From Elusimicrobiota bacterium (GTDB taxonomy: Bacteria; Elusimicrobiota; UBA8919): 64,000 nucleotides of DNA. Below the pieces are notes generated by a model, which saw nothing but the letters and a program-made list of their open reading frames with translations, searched no databases and was not told where the DNA came from. The stretch spans positions 405,186 to 469,185 of the forward strand of contig JAQUMH010000001.1 of the NCBI GenBank assembly GCA_028718185.1, in the 5' to 3' direction. The position numbers were made by a program, and so were the translations under genes. Of this stretch, positions 42,610 to 50,975 are shown piece after piece (position 1 is the stretch's first letter; every line of letters begins with the position of its first letter).

Positions 42610-45600
42610 TTAAGTTGTAAGTTTTGAAATATCAACTGTGCCTTTTTTCATTTCGAAATTCCATTTCCAGATTTCATAAATTACAGGGTATATTAAAAGT
42701 TCCATAATGAAACTCGTAAAAGTGCCGCCTACCATAGGTGCCGCTATTCTTTTCATCAGGTCAGCGCCGGTTCCCGCTGACCACATTATCGGGATCAATC
42801 CTATAAATATCGCGCTAACAGTCATCATTTTAGGTCTTATCCTTTTCACCGCCCCATGTATAATTGCTTCTTTTAAATCAGATAGTGTTTTCATTTTGCC
42901 CTTTTTAACTGCATCACTGTAAGACAAATCAAGGAACAAAAGCATAAACACACCTGTTTCAGCGTCAAGCCCCATCAAAGCAATCATTCCGACCCAGACA
43001 CCTATAGAAACGTTATAACCAAGTAAATACATAAACCATACTGCTCCGACCAAAGAGAAAGGAACTGCAAGAAGAACCGTCAAAGTTTTCACTACTGATT
43101 TTGTATTCATGTATAGTAAAAGAAAAATTATGAAAATTGTTACCGGAATGATTACTTTAAGCCGTTCTCTTACTCTCATCATATTTTCATATTGTCCGCT
43201 CCATAAAAGCGAATAACCGGTTGGCAGTGTCAATTTTTCTTTAACAATTTTTTTTGCTTCACTAACATAACTCCCTACATCTCTTCCAGCCACATCAACA
43301 TAAACATAGCCGGTAAGAAGTCCATTTTCATTTCTTATCATTGAAGGTCCTAATGAAAGATGAATGTCCGCAAGCTCACCCAACGGAATTTGTGCGCCTG
43401 ACATTGTCGGGACCAGCACCCTTCTCAGTTTTGGTAAAGTATCTCTTAATTCACGGGCATACCTGACATTTATTGTATATCTTTCACGACCTTCAATTGT
43501 TGTTGTAATAGGTTCCCCGCCGATTGCAGACATAATAACCATCTCTGCTTCTTTTATACTCAGTCCATACCGTGCAAGTTGTTCTCTTTTTAAATCAAAG
43601 TCTACAAAATAACCGCCTGCAACCCTTTCAGCATAAATACTTCTTGTTCCTTTAGTATCTTTTAAAATCACTTCTATGTTAGTCCCGATTTTTTCTATTT
43701 CCTTTAAGTCACCACCGGAGATTTTTATTCCAACCGGAGTTCTAACACCCGTAGTCAACATATCAATTCTCGCCTTAATCGGCATTGTCCATGCATTTGA
43801 GACACCGGGGAATTGCATTTTTGAGTCCATCTCATTTATTATATCTTCCCATGTAATTCTATCCCGCCAGACAAGTCTGAATGGTTCCTTAAAAATTTCC
43901 GGCATCCATGAGTACCACCTTTTAACTTCACGCCACTCTTTTTCCGGTTTCAGTATAACTGTAGTCTCCATCATTGAAAACGGTGCCGGGTCAGTGGATG
44001 TATCAGCCCTGCCTGCTTTTCCAAACACTCTTTCTACTTCCGGAACGCTTTTTAGTACTTGGTCCATAGTCTGAAGTAATTTTTGGGCTTCTGTTACGGA
44101 AATACCGGGAAGAGTTGTCGGCATGTATAAAATAGAACCCTCATTTAAGGGCGGCATAAACTCCGAACCTAATTTAAAATAAACAGGTATCGTTGAGATA
44201 ATTAAAATAATTGCGGTAATAATTACTGTCTTTTTATATTTCAGCACAAGGTTACATACCGGCTCATATATCTTAAAAAGAATTTTACTTATCGGGTGGT
44301 TCTCTTCTTTATAATATTTCCCTACAGTAATCGTATTATATAGTGAAGATAGCCATCTTGGTTTGAAATGTGAATAATCCATTTTTACGAAAAGAAGCCG
44401 TATGGCAGGGTCTAATGTAACCGCTAAGACAGCTGCAAAAGCCATTGCTAAATTCTTACTAAATGCTAATGGCCTGAAAAGTCGGCCTTCCTGGTCGACA
44501 AGAGTAAAAACAGGCATAAAAGCAACAGCAATAACCAGGAGAGAGAAAAATATGGAAGGAGCAACTTCCTGTAATGCTTGTATGCGGATTTCGTGAAAAT
44601 CTCCTTTTTTTCCGCCTTCTATCCACATCTCAAGTTTTTTGTATGCATTTTCAACTTCAACAATAGCACCGTCACATAATACTCCTATTGAAATAGCTAT
44701 TCCGGATAAAGACATAATATTTGCAGTAAGTCCCATAAGATACATCGGTATAAATGCCAGTACTACGGATAGAGGAATGGTTATTATCGGCACTATCGCG
44801 GACGGAAAATGCCATAAGAAAAAAAGAATTATCAAACAAACAACAATCAATTCTTCTTTAAGCTGGTGTATTAATGTAGATATTGCTTTAAGTATAAGCT
44901 CTGAACGGTCATATGTAGTTACAATTTCTGCTCCTTTCGGGAGAGACGGTTCTATTTCTTTTATTTTTGCTTTTACACGGTTTATAACATTTAATGCATT
45001 TTCCCCCTGTCTCATTATAACAATTCCGCCTACTGTATCTCCTTCTCCGTCTAAATCTGCAATACCTCTTTTGATTTCAGGACCGAGTTCTACTTTTGCA
45101 ATATTTTTTATCAATACCGGAGTACCGCTCATATCTTTTCCGACAACAATATTTTCAATGTCTATTTTTGATTTAACATAACCCCTTCCGCGAACCATGT
45201 ACTCGGCACCGGAAAACTCCACTAATCTTCCGCCTACATCATCATTGCCGTCTCTGATTGCTTCAATCACTTTCATTAAAGGAATATTATATGATACGAG
45301 TGCATTTGGATTTATACTTACCTGATATTGTTTTTGAAATCCGCCGATTGATGCAACTTCCGCCACTCCCGGAACTGATTGAATATAGTATCGGAGATAC
45401 CAATCCTGATAACTTCTTAAGTCCGCTAAACTATTGTTTCCCGTTTTATCTACAAGGGCATATTGATATACCCAGCCGACACCGGTTGCATCAGGACCTA
45501 ATTCTGTTTTAACGCCTTCTGGAAGACGCGGGAGTATTTTACTTAAATACTCCAGTGTCCTGCTTCTCGCCCAATATATATCAGTTCCATCCTGGAAAAT

Positions 45601-45945
45601 TACATATACATATGAGAAACCAAAATCTGAAAATCCTCTAATCGCTTTAATTTTAGGTGCACCTAACATTGCAGTAACAATCGGATAAGTAACCTGGTCT
45701 TCTATAACATCGGGGCTTCTATCCCAGCGAGAATATATTATAACCTGGGTATCGGATAAATCCGGTATAGCATCTAAAGGGATATTTTTTATGCAATAAA
45801 TAGCTACTGCAACAGCAACAGCAGTAAAAATTATAACCAAAAACTTGTTCTTTGCAGAAAACCCAACGATTTTCTCAAGAAACCCTAAATTATGCCGACC
45901 AAGGTCGGCAACTACATTATTATCTTTTAAATTTTTATCGTCCAT
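42610..45945 (-). CDS. cusA: Heavy-metal RND efflux pump, CusA/CzcA family
   Basis: An 1111-aa inner-membrane RND pump (HME type) that would export Cu+/Ag+ or divalent metals with CusB and TolC. Twelve helices with two large periplasmic loops: IPLDAIPDLSDTQVIIYSRW after helix 1, GIAISIGVLCDGAIVEVENA in helix 4 with the proton-relay Asp/Glu, GSEFMPPLNEGSILYMPTTL after helix 7. Typical length is 1040-1050; the extra length includes an N-terminal extension. Its first 20 residues (NVVADLGRHNLG) are encoded by an AAG-loop hairpin repeat. The ATG at 45945 has AGGAG 8 nt upstream. Metal specificity cannot be read from the sequence; copper is inferred from neighbours. Confidence 0.93.
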   Translation of the reverse strand: MDDKNLKDNNVVADLGRHNLGFLEKIVGFSAKNKFLVIIFTAVAVAVAIYCIKNIPLDAIPDLSDTQVIIYSRWDRSPDVIEDQVTYPIVTAMLGAPKIKAIRGFSDFGFSYVYVIFQDGTDIYWARSRTLEYLSKILPRLPEGVKTELGPDATGVGWVYQYALVDKTGNNSLADLRSYQDWYLRYYIQSVPGVAEVASIGGFQKQYQVSINPNALVSYNIPLMKVIEAIRDGNDDVGGRLVEFSGAEYMVRGRGYVKSKIDIENIVVGKDMSGTPVLIKNIAKVELGPEIKRGIADLDGEGDTVGGIVIMRQGENALNVINRVKAKIKEIEPSLPKGAEIVTTYDRSELILKAISTLIHQLKEELIVVCLIILFFLWHFPSAIVPIITIPLSVVLAFIPMYLMGLTANIMSLSGIAISIGVLCDGAIVEVENAYKKLEMWIEGGKKGDFHEIRIQALQEVAPSIFFSLLVIAVAFMPVFTLVDQEGRLFRPLAFSKNLAMAFAAVLAVTLDPAIRLLFVKMDYSHFKPRWLSSLYNTITVGKYYKEENHPISKILFKIYEPVCNLVLKYKKTVIITAIILIISTIPVYFKLGSEFMPPLNEGSILYMPTTLPGISVTEAQKLLQTMDQVLKSVPEVERVFGKAGRADTSTDPAPFSMMETTVILKPEKEWREVKRWYSWMPEIFKEPFRLVWRDRITWEDIINEMDSKMQFPGVSNAWTMPIKARIDMLTTGVRTPVGIKISGGDLKEIEKIGTNIEVILKDTKGTRSIYAERVAGGYFVDFDLKREQLARYGLSIKEAEMVIMSAIGGEPITTTIEGRERYTINVRYARELRDTLPKLRRVLVPTMSGAQIPLGELADIHLSLGPSMIRNENGLLTGYVYVDVAGRDVGSYVSEAKKIVKEKLTLPTGYSLLWSGQYENMMRVRERLKVIIPVTIFIIFLLLYMNTKSVVKTLTVLLAVPFSLVGAVWFMYLLGYNVSIGVWVGMIALMGLDAETGVFMLLFLDLSYSDAVKKGKMKTLSDLKEAIIHGAVKRIRPKMMTVSAIFIGLIPIMWSAGTGADLMKRIAAPMVGGTFTSFIMELLIYPVIYEIWKWNFEMKKGTVDISKLTT
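45893..45915. repeat. AAG-family hairpin inside cusA, copy 4
   Basis: TGCCGACC-AA-GGTCGGCA followed by ACTACA. It is translated as NVVADLGRH near the cusA N-terminus. Confidence 0.75.
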
Positions 45946-45991
45946 GTTTAATTCTCCTGACGTTGTTTGCTTAGCTCTGCTCACATATTTG

Positions 45992-46018
45992 GCACGCCAA
46001 GGGCGTGCAACTACAATT
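45992..46018. repeat. AAG-loop hairpin between cusB and cusA, copy 5
   Basis: GCACGCC-AAG-GGCGTGC followed by AACTACAATT, in the 107-bp gap between cusB and the cusA start. It is 77 bp from copy 4. Confidence 0.75.
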
Positions 46019-46052
46019 GTGTTTCGTTCATCCCCCCATCAAACGCCGTAGT

Positions 46053-47315
46053 CTATTTTTCTATCGCTGATTTTAAGCTTGACTCTGAATCAATTAAAAA
46101 GTTTGCTGAAGTTACAACTTCTTCTCCAACTGAAAGTCCTGAAATAATTTCGTAATATCCTTCTGCACTATGTCCGACTTTAATCTCCCTGGGCTCATAA
46201 ACTCCCTGCCTATCGGCAGGCAGGCCTGCCCCTTTTTTTACAAAAACAACCTGTCTTGTCCCTGTATCAATGACTGCTTCTTCCGGAACAGCAATCTTTT
46301 CGCCGAAATCAACATGAATAACAGCATCCACATACATATCAGGTTTAAGTAATCCTTCAGGATTAGACACTTCCGCCCTTGCCCGTAATGTCCTGGATTC
46401 ACTCTCTAAATACGTATCAACTGCCTTTATCACCCCGGAAAATGTCTTTCCGGGTAAAGCTACGGATGTGACATCCATAATTTGTCCCGGTTTAACCAAA
46501 TCAACTTCAGACATATAAATCTGAGCATATATCCAGACAGTTCCGCCAGGCTTCCCTACTAAAATAAGATTAGTAAATGTTTCAGAACTCTTTGATAATT
46601 CCGTAATCTGGTCATCGGATAACCCCAAGTGTTTTAGTTTTAGTGCTGAGGAATCTAAAAGTGAGTCTGCCTGTTGAATCCCTATTTGGGATTCCTGCTC
46701 GTTTTCATTAGTATTTAAGGCATTTTCAGCAACAAGTTCCTTCCGCCTATCAAGTGTCTGTTTGTATTCAACAATAGCATTGTAAAGTTCAGGGTCATGA
46801 GCTACTCTGCCTGAAGCACGGATATCAAAAATAATTTTCCGTTTTTTTACTATTCCGGTTTTTACACCTATTAGCTGCTGTTTTTCTTCCGATATTGTAA
46901 CCTTAGACAGACCTTCTACTTTGGATGTCCCTGCCGGACTATTTTCATCAACTTCATATGGCACCATTTCCATACCCATAGAATCCTTGCCCGGTTTGCC
47001 GGAAATTTCGCCTGGATTCATTGAAGAGCGGTACATGATTTTCTTTTTCATAGGTTGAGGAACGGATTTTTCTTTCATCGGCACCAATTTCATTCCGCAA
47101 ATAGGACAATTACCGGGCTTATCTGATATATAAGTAGGATGCATAGGACACTGATATTTTTGGGATATTTGCTTGTTAACTCCCTGACTTGATATTTCTT
47201 TTTTTGAACAAGAAACGAAAAAAACAGGAAGCAGTATGTAATAAACAAATAACAGAAGCAAACACTTCCACAACCACTTCCCACTTCCCACTTCCCACTT
47301 TCTGTTAATTATCAT
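46053..47315 (-). CDS. cusB: CusB-like periplasmic adaptor with HMBD domains
   Basis: A 420-aa membrane-fusion protein linking CusA to TolC. It is a predicted lipoprotein (lipobox VSC after a long hydrophobic stretch). Two HMBD-like segments follow (YQCPMHPTYISDKPGNCPIC; a degraded RSSMNPGEISGKPGKDSMG), then barrel-sandwich and alpha-hairpin regions (TGIVKKRKIIFDIRASGRV, VWIYAQIYMSEVDLVKPGQ). The ATG at 47315 has GGAGG 6 nt upstream. Two repeats lie in frame: the heptamer array codes KWEVGSGKW at the N-terminus, and a palindrome codes GAGLPADRQG (46205-46230) in a C-terminal loop. Confidence 0.9.
   Translation of the reverse strand: MIINRKWEVGSGKWLWKCLLLLFVYYILLPVFFVSCSKKEISSQGVNKQISQKYQCPMHPTYISDKPGNCPICGMKLVPMKEKSVPQPMKKKIMYRSSMNPGEISGKPGKDSMGMEMVPYEVDENSPAGTSKVEGLSKVTISEEKQQLIGVKTGIVKKRKIIFDIRASGRVAHDPELYNAIVEYKQTLDRRKELVAENALNTNENEQESQIGIQQADSLLDSSALKLKHLGLSDDQITELSKSSETFTNLILVGKPGGTVWIYAQIYMSEVDLVKPGQIMDVTSVALPGKTFSGVIKAVDTYLESESRTLRARAEVSNPEGLLKPDMYVDAVIHVDFGEKIAVPEEAVIDTGTRQVVFVKKGAGLPADRQGVYEPREIKVGHSAEGYYEIISGLSVGEEVVTSANFLIDSESSLKSAIEK
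46205..46230. repeat. CCTGCC palindrome inside cusB
   Basis: CCTGCC-TATC-GGCAGG plus CAGGCCTGCC, in frame, coding LPADRQ. A related palindrome is part of the element at 30113. Confidence 0.7.
47274..47303. repeat. Heptamer repeat in the cusB signal region
   Basis: Four tandem CCCACTT units (GGAAGTG on the coding strand) at codons 5-14 of cusB. Confidence 0.8.
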
Positions 47316-47316
47316 T

Positions 47317-48600
47317 TTAATCCTCCAATTTAGAACCAATAATTTTCTCAAGGACAGCAAGATTCTGATAATATTCCGCAATATATTTGTAATATTCAAG
47401 CCGGAAATCCAACAAAGTCCGGACACTATCAAGCAAATTCAAAAAATCATCCTTGTCTGAACGATAGGAAGACTCGGTTATTCTTAATAATTGCTCAGCT
47501 TGAGGTAATACACTGGAACGATAAAGTTCTATCAACCGTTCAGCGGTTTTTAATTTTACATAAAAATCTTTTGCCTGATATACAGTCATTAGTTCCGTAC
47601 CTTTCTTTTCCGAATCTGCCATTTTCAATTCATCTGACATCTCTTTAACACCGAGTGCAGGCTTCCAAAACCATAACGGTACCGTAAATCCAACCATAAA
47701 ATCCTGATTTTTTTCTCCGGTCATCATCTTTCTGTTACGATACGTTAAGTCAAAGTCAGGTAAGAACTCAGCCATTGACATTTTCTTTGCCCACTTGCTT
47801 TTTGAAACTGATGCATTTTGCTGTTTGATTTCGATATTATTTTCAATTACTAATTTTTTTATTTCATCCCAGCTGTTTTTTACCTGCGGACTTGGCATCA
47901 AATCTTCGGGTTCGCCTAACTCACTGCTTACATCTTTACCTATGATAGAATTTATTTCTGCTTTAATAGTTTCTTTTTCCTTTTCCATTGTTATAATCAT
48001 GTTAAACATTTTAGATGTCTCAACCTGCGCTCGCAAAACATCACCCTGAGTCGCTTTACCGACAACGTATTTTGATTCGGCAACCTTACTGAAACCGTCC
48101 ATAATTTTAGCAGTTTGTTTGTATGTTTCAATTGATTTGCTAACATAAAAATACATTGCATAGCTTATTTTCAATTCCGACAAAACCTTTAATTCAGTTC
48201 CTTTATATTCCCATTCACTTTTTTCTGCTTCATATTTTGCAATTTTTCCTTTTATTGAAAGTTTACCGGGAAAAGGAACCATTTGGGTTACCCCGACCAT
48301 TTTTTCTTCTGCATCGTTTATGTTAAAATTATTTTTAGGCATTCTTTCCCAATCAAAAAATAACTGCGGATTTTCATAACTTCTATCCTGCCAGATTCTT
48401 GATTTAGATGCGTTCCAACTTTCCTTTGCAGCAATAATTTCAGGATTATTCTGTCTTGCTTCATTCACTAGAGAATCTAATGTTATAACATTTTGAGGTT
48501 CTGAAAATAGAACAATAAAAAAACCGTGGGATAGCAATCCCACCGCTACAAAAAATCTAATAAATGAACCTGTTATTATTCGCATTTTCCGCAAAAACAT
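47317..48600 (-). CDS. TolC-family outer-membrane efflux protein
   Basis: A 427-aa outer-membrane channel of the TolC/CusC/CzcC type, third part of the pump. A hydrophobic signal (FIRFFVAVGLLSHGFFIVLF) precedes two long alpha-helical repeats (SLVNEARQNNPEIIAAKESW, VKLKTAERLIELYRSSVLPQ) and the YRSDKDDFLNLLDSVRTL block. The start at 48600 lies inside the end of the CnrX-like gene with GGGGGA upstream; ATG 48585 is an alternative. It overlaps its upstream neighbour and is 1 nt from cusB, so the three pump genes are tightly coupled. Confidence 0.88.
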   Translation of the reverse strand: MFLRKMRIITGSFIRFFVAVGLLSHGFFIVLFSEPQNVITLDSLVNEARQNNPEIIAAKESWNASKSRIWQDRSYENPQLFFDWERMPKNNFNINDAEEKMVGVTQMVPFPGKLSIKGKIAKYEAEKSEWEYKGTELKVLSELKISYAMYFYVSKSIETYKQTAKIMDGFSKVAESKYVVGKATQGDVLRAQVETSKMFNMIITMEKEKETIKAEINSIIGKDVSSELGEPEDLMPSPQVKNSWDEIKKLVIENNIEIKQQNASVSKSKWAKKMSMAEFLPDFDLTYRNRKMMTGEKNQDFMVGFTVPLWFWKPALGVKEMSDELKMADSEKKGTELMTVYQAKDFYVKLKTAERLIELYRSSVLPQAEQLLRITESSYRSDKDDFLNLLDSVRTLLDFRLEYYKYIAEYYQNLAVLEKIIGSKLED

Positions 48601-49037
48601 TTTTCATCCCCCATTCTCTTACATTTGCTGCATAATTCTTCACTAACAACTGAAAAAAATATTTTTTGCTGGTCGGGATCTAATATTTTTTTTATATTCA
48701 ACATATATTGAACAGTCACTCTCTGTTGTTTAGATTGATTTACATTTATTCTATTAAGACAATTTAAAATTGTTTTATTATTTAAATCCTTAGAAGTTTG
48801 AATAAGTATATTTAGTTGTTCTCGCTCTCCTTGTAATTCGTTACAAAGTAATTTTATATCCGCATTATATTGCATTTCCAACAGATTGAATTCTTTAAGT
48901 TGTTCTTGAGAAAGATTTAGTTTTTTTGTCAATGATTGAATTTCTGTAGCATGGCAAACTTTTCTTGCAATATAAAGACCTGCAGTAAAAACCACTGCTA
49001 TTATGATGATAGATAAAATCACTTTTCCTATTTTCAT
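48576..49037 (-). CDS. CnrX/Spy-like periplasmic metal sensor
   Basis: A 153-aa membrane-anchored protein (helix about 6-25), then a Spy/CpxP/CnrX-like four-helix hairpin (LNLSQEQLKEFNLLEMQYNA; LLCNELQGEREQLNILIQ; a C-terminal LDPDQQKIFFSVVSEEL). It ends in a Cys cluster (CSKCKRMGDEKCFCGKCE) that could bind soft metals, unlike the His/Glu site of CnrX. It overlaps the anti-sigma candidate (ATGA) and lies directly before the pump genes. The order sigma, anti-sigma, sensor matches the cnrYXH idea, though in a different order. Confidence 0.75.
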   Translation of the reverse strand: MKIGKVILSIIIIAVVFTAGLYIARKVCHATEIQSLTKKLNLSQEQLKEFNLLEMQYNADIKLLCNELQGEREQLNILIQTSKDLNNKTILNCLNRINVNQSKQQRVTVQYMLNIKKILDPDQQKIFFSVVSEELCSKCKRMGDEKCFCGKCE

Positions 49038-49312
49038 TGTTTAATCCCCTTAAAAATAAAATCACTAAATGAATCTATACCTTTTATCGAAAATATTTTT
49101 GTTTGTTCGTCCGATGGATGGTATAGTTTCCCCTTCGCTGTAAAAACACCGATAATTAAGCCAATGATAAAAATTGACGGAACGAACTTCAATAATGCAT
49201 AATAAGAAAATCTTTTCTCTCTTTTATCAACCGCTTTCCAGAAATTTCTTCTGAAATTTTCTGATGGTTCAATTTCTTTGATATTTTTAAGTAAAACATC
49301 TATTCTATCCAT
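49034..49312 (-). CDS. Small membrane anti-sigma factor candidate
   Basis: A 92-aa protein with one transmembrane helix (about 43-60; FVPSIFIIGLIIGVFTA), a charged cytoplasmic N-terminus of about 38 residues (LLKNIKEIEPSENFRRNFWK) and a short periplasmic tail. Size, topology and position between an ECF sigma factor and a CnrX-like sensor fit CnrY-type anti-sigma factors. No sequence motif proves it. GGAGGTGTAAC precedes the ATG. Separated from the sigma gene by a repeat element. Confidence 0.65.
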   Translation of the reverse strand: MDRIDVLLKNIKEIEPSENFRRNFWKAVDKREKRFSYYALLKFVPSIFIIGLIIGVFTAKGKLYHPSDEQTKIFSIKGIDSFSDFIFKGIKQ

Positions 49313-49369
49313 GTTACACCTCCACTAATATAAACACTTGAACCCTGAAAAACTTGCGGGCAATAAGTT

Positions 49370-49456
49370 AGATTGCTTCGTTGCCCCGCTAAACGGGGTT
49401 CCTCGCAATGACTATACTCCCTTTGTCATTGCGAACCAAAGGTGAAGCAATCTCAT
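49370..49456. repeat. ATTGCGAG element, inverted pair of half-elements
   Basis: AGATTGCTTCG...CTCGCAATGAC (49370-49412) followed after 12 nt by GTCATTGCG...GAAGCAATCTCAT (49425-49456), so two halves point outward. The first half also has a CCCCG/CGGGG hairpin. It occupies the sigma/anti-sigma gap (49313-49524), which holds no gene. Confidence 0.7.
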
Positions 49457-49524
49457 AAATTTTAGAATTATTATATAACGGTTTGATTATACAAATAATT
49501 GATTAAAATAAGGTTAAATTAAAA

Positions 49525-50064
49525 TTAGAGGTTTTTAATCTTTTTACGAAGGTTGCTCTTTGCTCTGAAAATGAGGGATTCCACAGAAGGTATGCTTTTT
49601 TGAAGTATTTCAGATATTTCCTGGTATGACTTATTCTCATAAAAAGAAAGTATAACCGCAGATTTTTGTAAAGATGGTAATTGAGAAAGTGCAATTCTTA
49701 CTTTTTTTGTAGTTTCTTCTTCTTCAAGTATTTGCTGCGAGTCCTTTTGTTTTAAATCAGGGAACTGTACAGGAAAATCGTCTTCTTCGGTATGCTGTAG
49801 CCAGTCCAGTGAAAAAAATTTAATAATTTTCCTTCTTCTTTGTAAATTTAAAGCAAAGTTTGTAGCTATTCTGTAAAGGTAAGTGGAAAATTTTGCAGTG
49901 GGTTCATATTTATCAATTGCTTGATAAACTCTTAGGAATGTTTCTTGTGCTGCATCTTCAGCATCCTGGCGGGAACCAAGAAATTTATAAAGGTAGTTAA
50001 TTAATGGTTTTTCATATTTATTAAGAACATCATTAAATACAAATTTATCATCTCTTTTATTCAT
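49525..50064 (-). CDS. ECF RNA polymerase sigma factor
   Basis: A 179-aa sigma-70 family ECF factor. Region 2: FLGSRQDAEDAAQETFLRVY and FSTYLYRIATNFALNLQRRR (about 29-77). Region 4: LSQLPSLQKSAVILSFYENK and SYQEISEILQKSIPSVESLI (about 127-166). The first gene upstream of the anti-sigma, sensor and Cus pump genes, so it probably drives the locus in response to metal. It begins only 20 nt after an amidohydrolase gene; there is no room for its own long promoter, hence read-through from upstream or an internal promoter. Confidence 0.92.
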   Translation of the reverse strand: MNKRDDKFVFNDVLNKYEKPLINYLYKFLGSRQDAEDAAQETFLRVYQAIDKYEPTAKFSTYLYRIATNFALNLQRRRKIIKFFSLDWLQHTEEDDFPVQFPDLKQKDSQQILEEEETTKKVRIALSQLPSLQKSAVILSFYENKSYQEISEILQKSIPSVESLIFRAKSNLRKKIKNL

Positions 50065-50084
50065 TAAGTAGGGAAAAATTCCTA

Positions 50085-50963
50085 TTATCCAAGCCCCAAT
50101 AATTTTTTTGCGTTTTCTTTTGCTACTTTCTGAAACACTGTTTCGCTTATTTTCTTTTCACTTCTAAGTTTAAGTAAGAAATCAACCAGTTTAGTGTGTG
50201 TAAGCGGTGTACAGATATCTGTTCCGAAATAAAGCCTGTCCTGGAATTCATTTAGAAATTTTACAGCATAATCAGGGTCTCGCGATAAAGCGTTATAGCC
50301 ACTACCAGCAGAAAGATCTCCTAACATGTTAGGATAACGCCGCATCAATTTTGGAACCACCCCTTCTTCTTTGACCGGATAGTTCGGGTACCCGAACCTG
50401 TCTCCGGGTGTTTCTAAAAATGCTATCTCCGACCAGAAAGCTGCAGAATGTCCAAGAAATTTAAGTTTTGGAAATAATTGTAAACTCTGTTCTAACAGCG
50501 GTAAACCCGGATCATCATATAAACCATAAGTATTGCCTATTTGATGTGCAATATGAAATGTCAAAGGAAAACCAACTTGTTCAACATGTTTAAAAAGATT
50601 TTGAACTAACGGGTTATTGAACGGTAAATTAGCTAAAACTTCACCTATGCCCTTACAACCTTTGTCTTTATAAAACCTAAGTATGTCTCCTAAGGGGGCA
50701 TCAGCTGAATTAGTCATCGCTCTCGGGTCAATATTGCAGAATGGAATAAACCTGCCGGGATATTGTTTGCTTATTTCAATGACTTCCTCATTGGACTGAG
50801 GCACAATTTCGCATTCGGGACTGACATTCGGAAGCATTACTGCACTTTCAATACCAATCTTATCATAACGCTCAATTAACTGTTCCGGAGTATTATAAGA
50901 TTGTACTTTCCCACTAGGAAATCCCAGGATTTTACGAACATGAACATGAATATCAATAAACAT
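50085..50963 (-). CDS. Amidohydrolase, paralogue 1
   Basis: A 292-aa amidohydrolase-2 TIM-barrel protein. Metal/active-site segments: DIHVHV (4-9), KGIGEVLANL (Glu), TFHIAHQ (His), FLGHSAAFW (His), FGTDICTPL (Asp). It shares the blocks IPFCN.DPR, GDLSAGSGYNA.SRD and FGTDI with the next gene, so the two came from duplication. Substrate unknown; this subfamily is frequent in glycan- or aromatic-catabolism clusters of uncultured anaerobes. 12 nt downstream of paralogue 2. Confidence 0.82.
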   Translation of the reverse strand: MFIDIHVHVRKILGFPSGKVQSYNTPEQLIERYDKIGIESAVMLPNVSPECEIVPQSNEEVIEISKQYPGRFIPFCNIDPRAMTNSADAPLGDILRFYKDKGCKGIGEVLANLPFNNPLVQNLFKHVEQVGFPLTFHIAHQIGNTYGLYDDPGLPLLEQSLQLFPKLKFLGHSAAFWSEIAFLETPGDRFGYPNYPVKEEGVVPKLMRRYPNMLGDLSAGSGYNALSRDPDYAVKFLNEFQDRLYFGTDICTPLTHTKLVDFLLKLRSEKKISETVFQKVAKENAKKLLGLG

Positions 50964-50975
50964 GATTTTTTTCCT

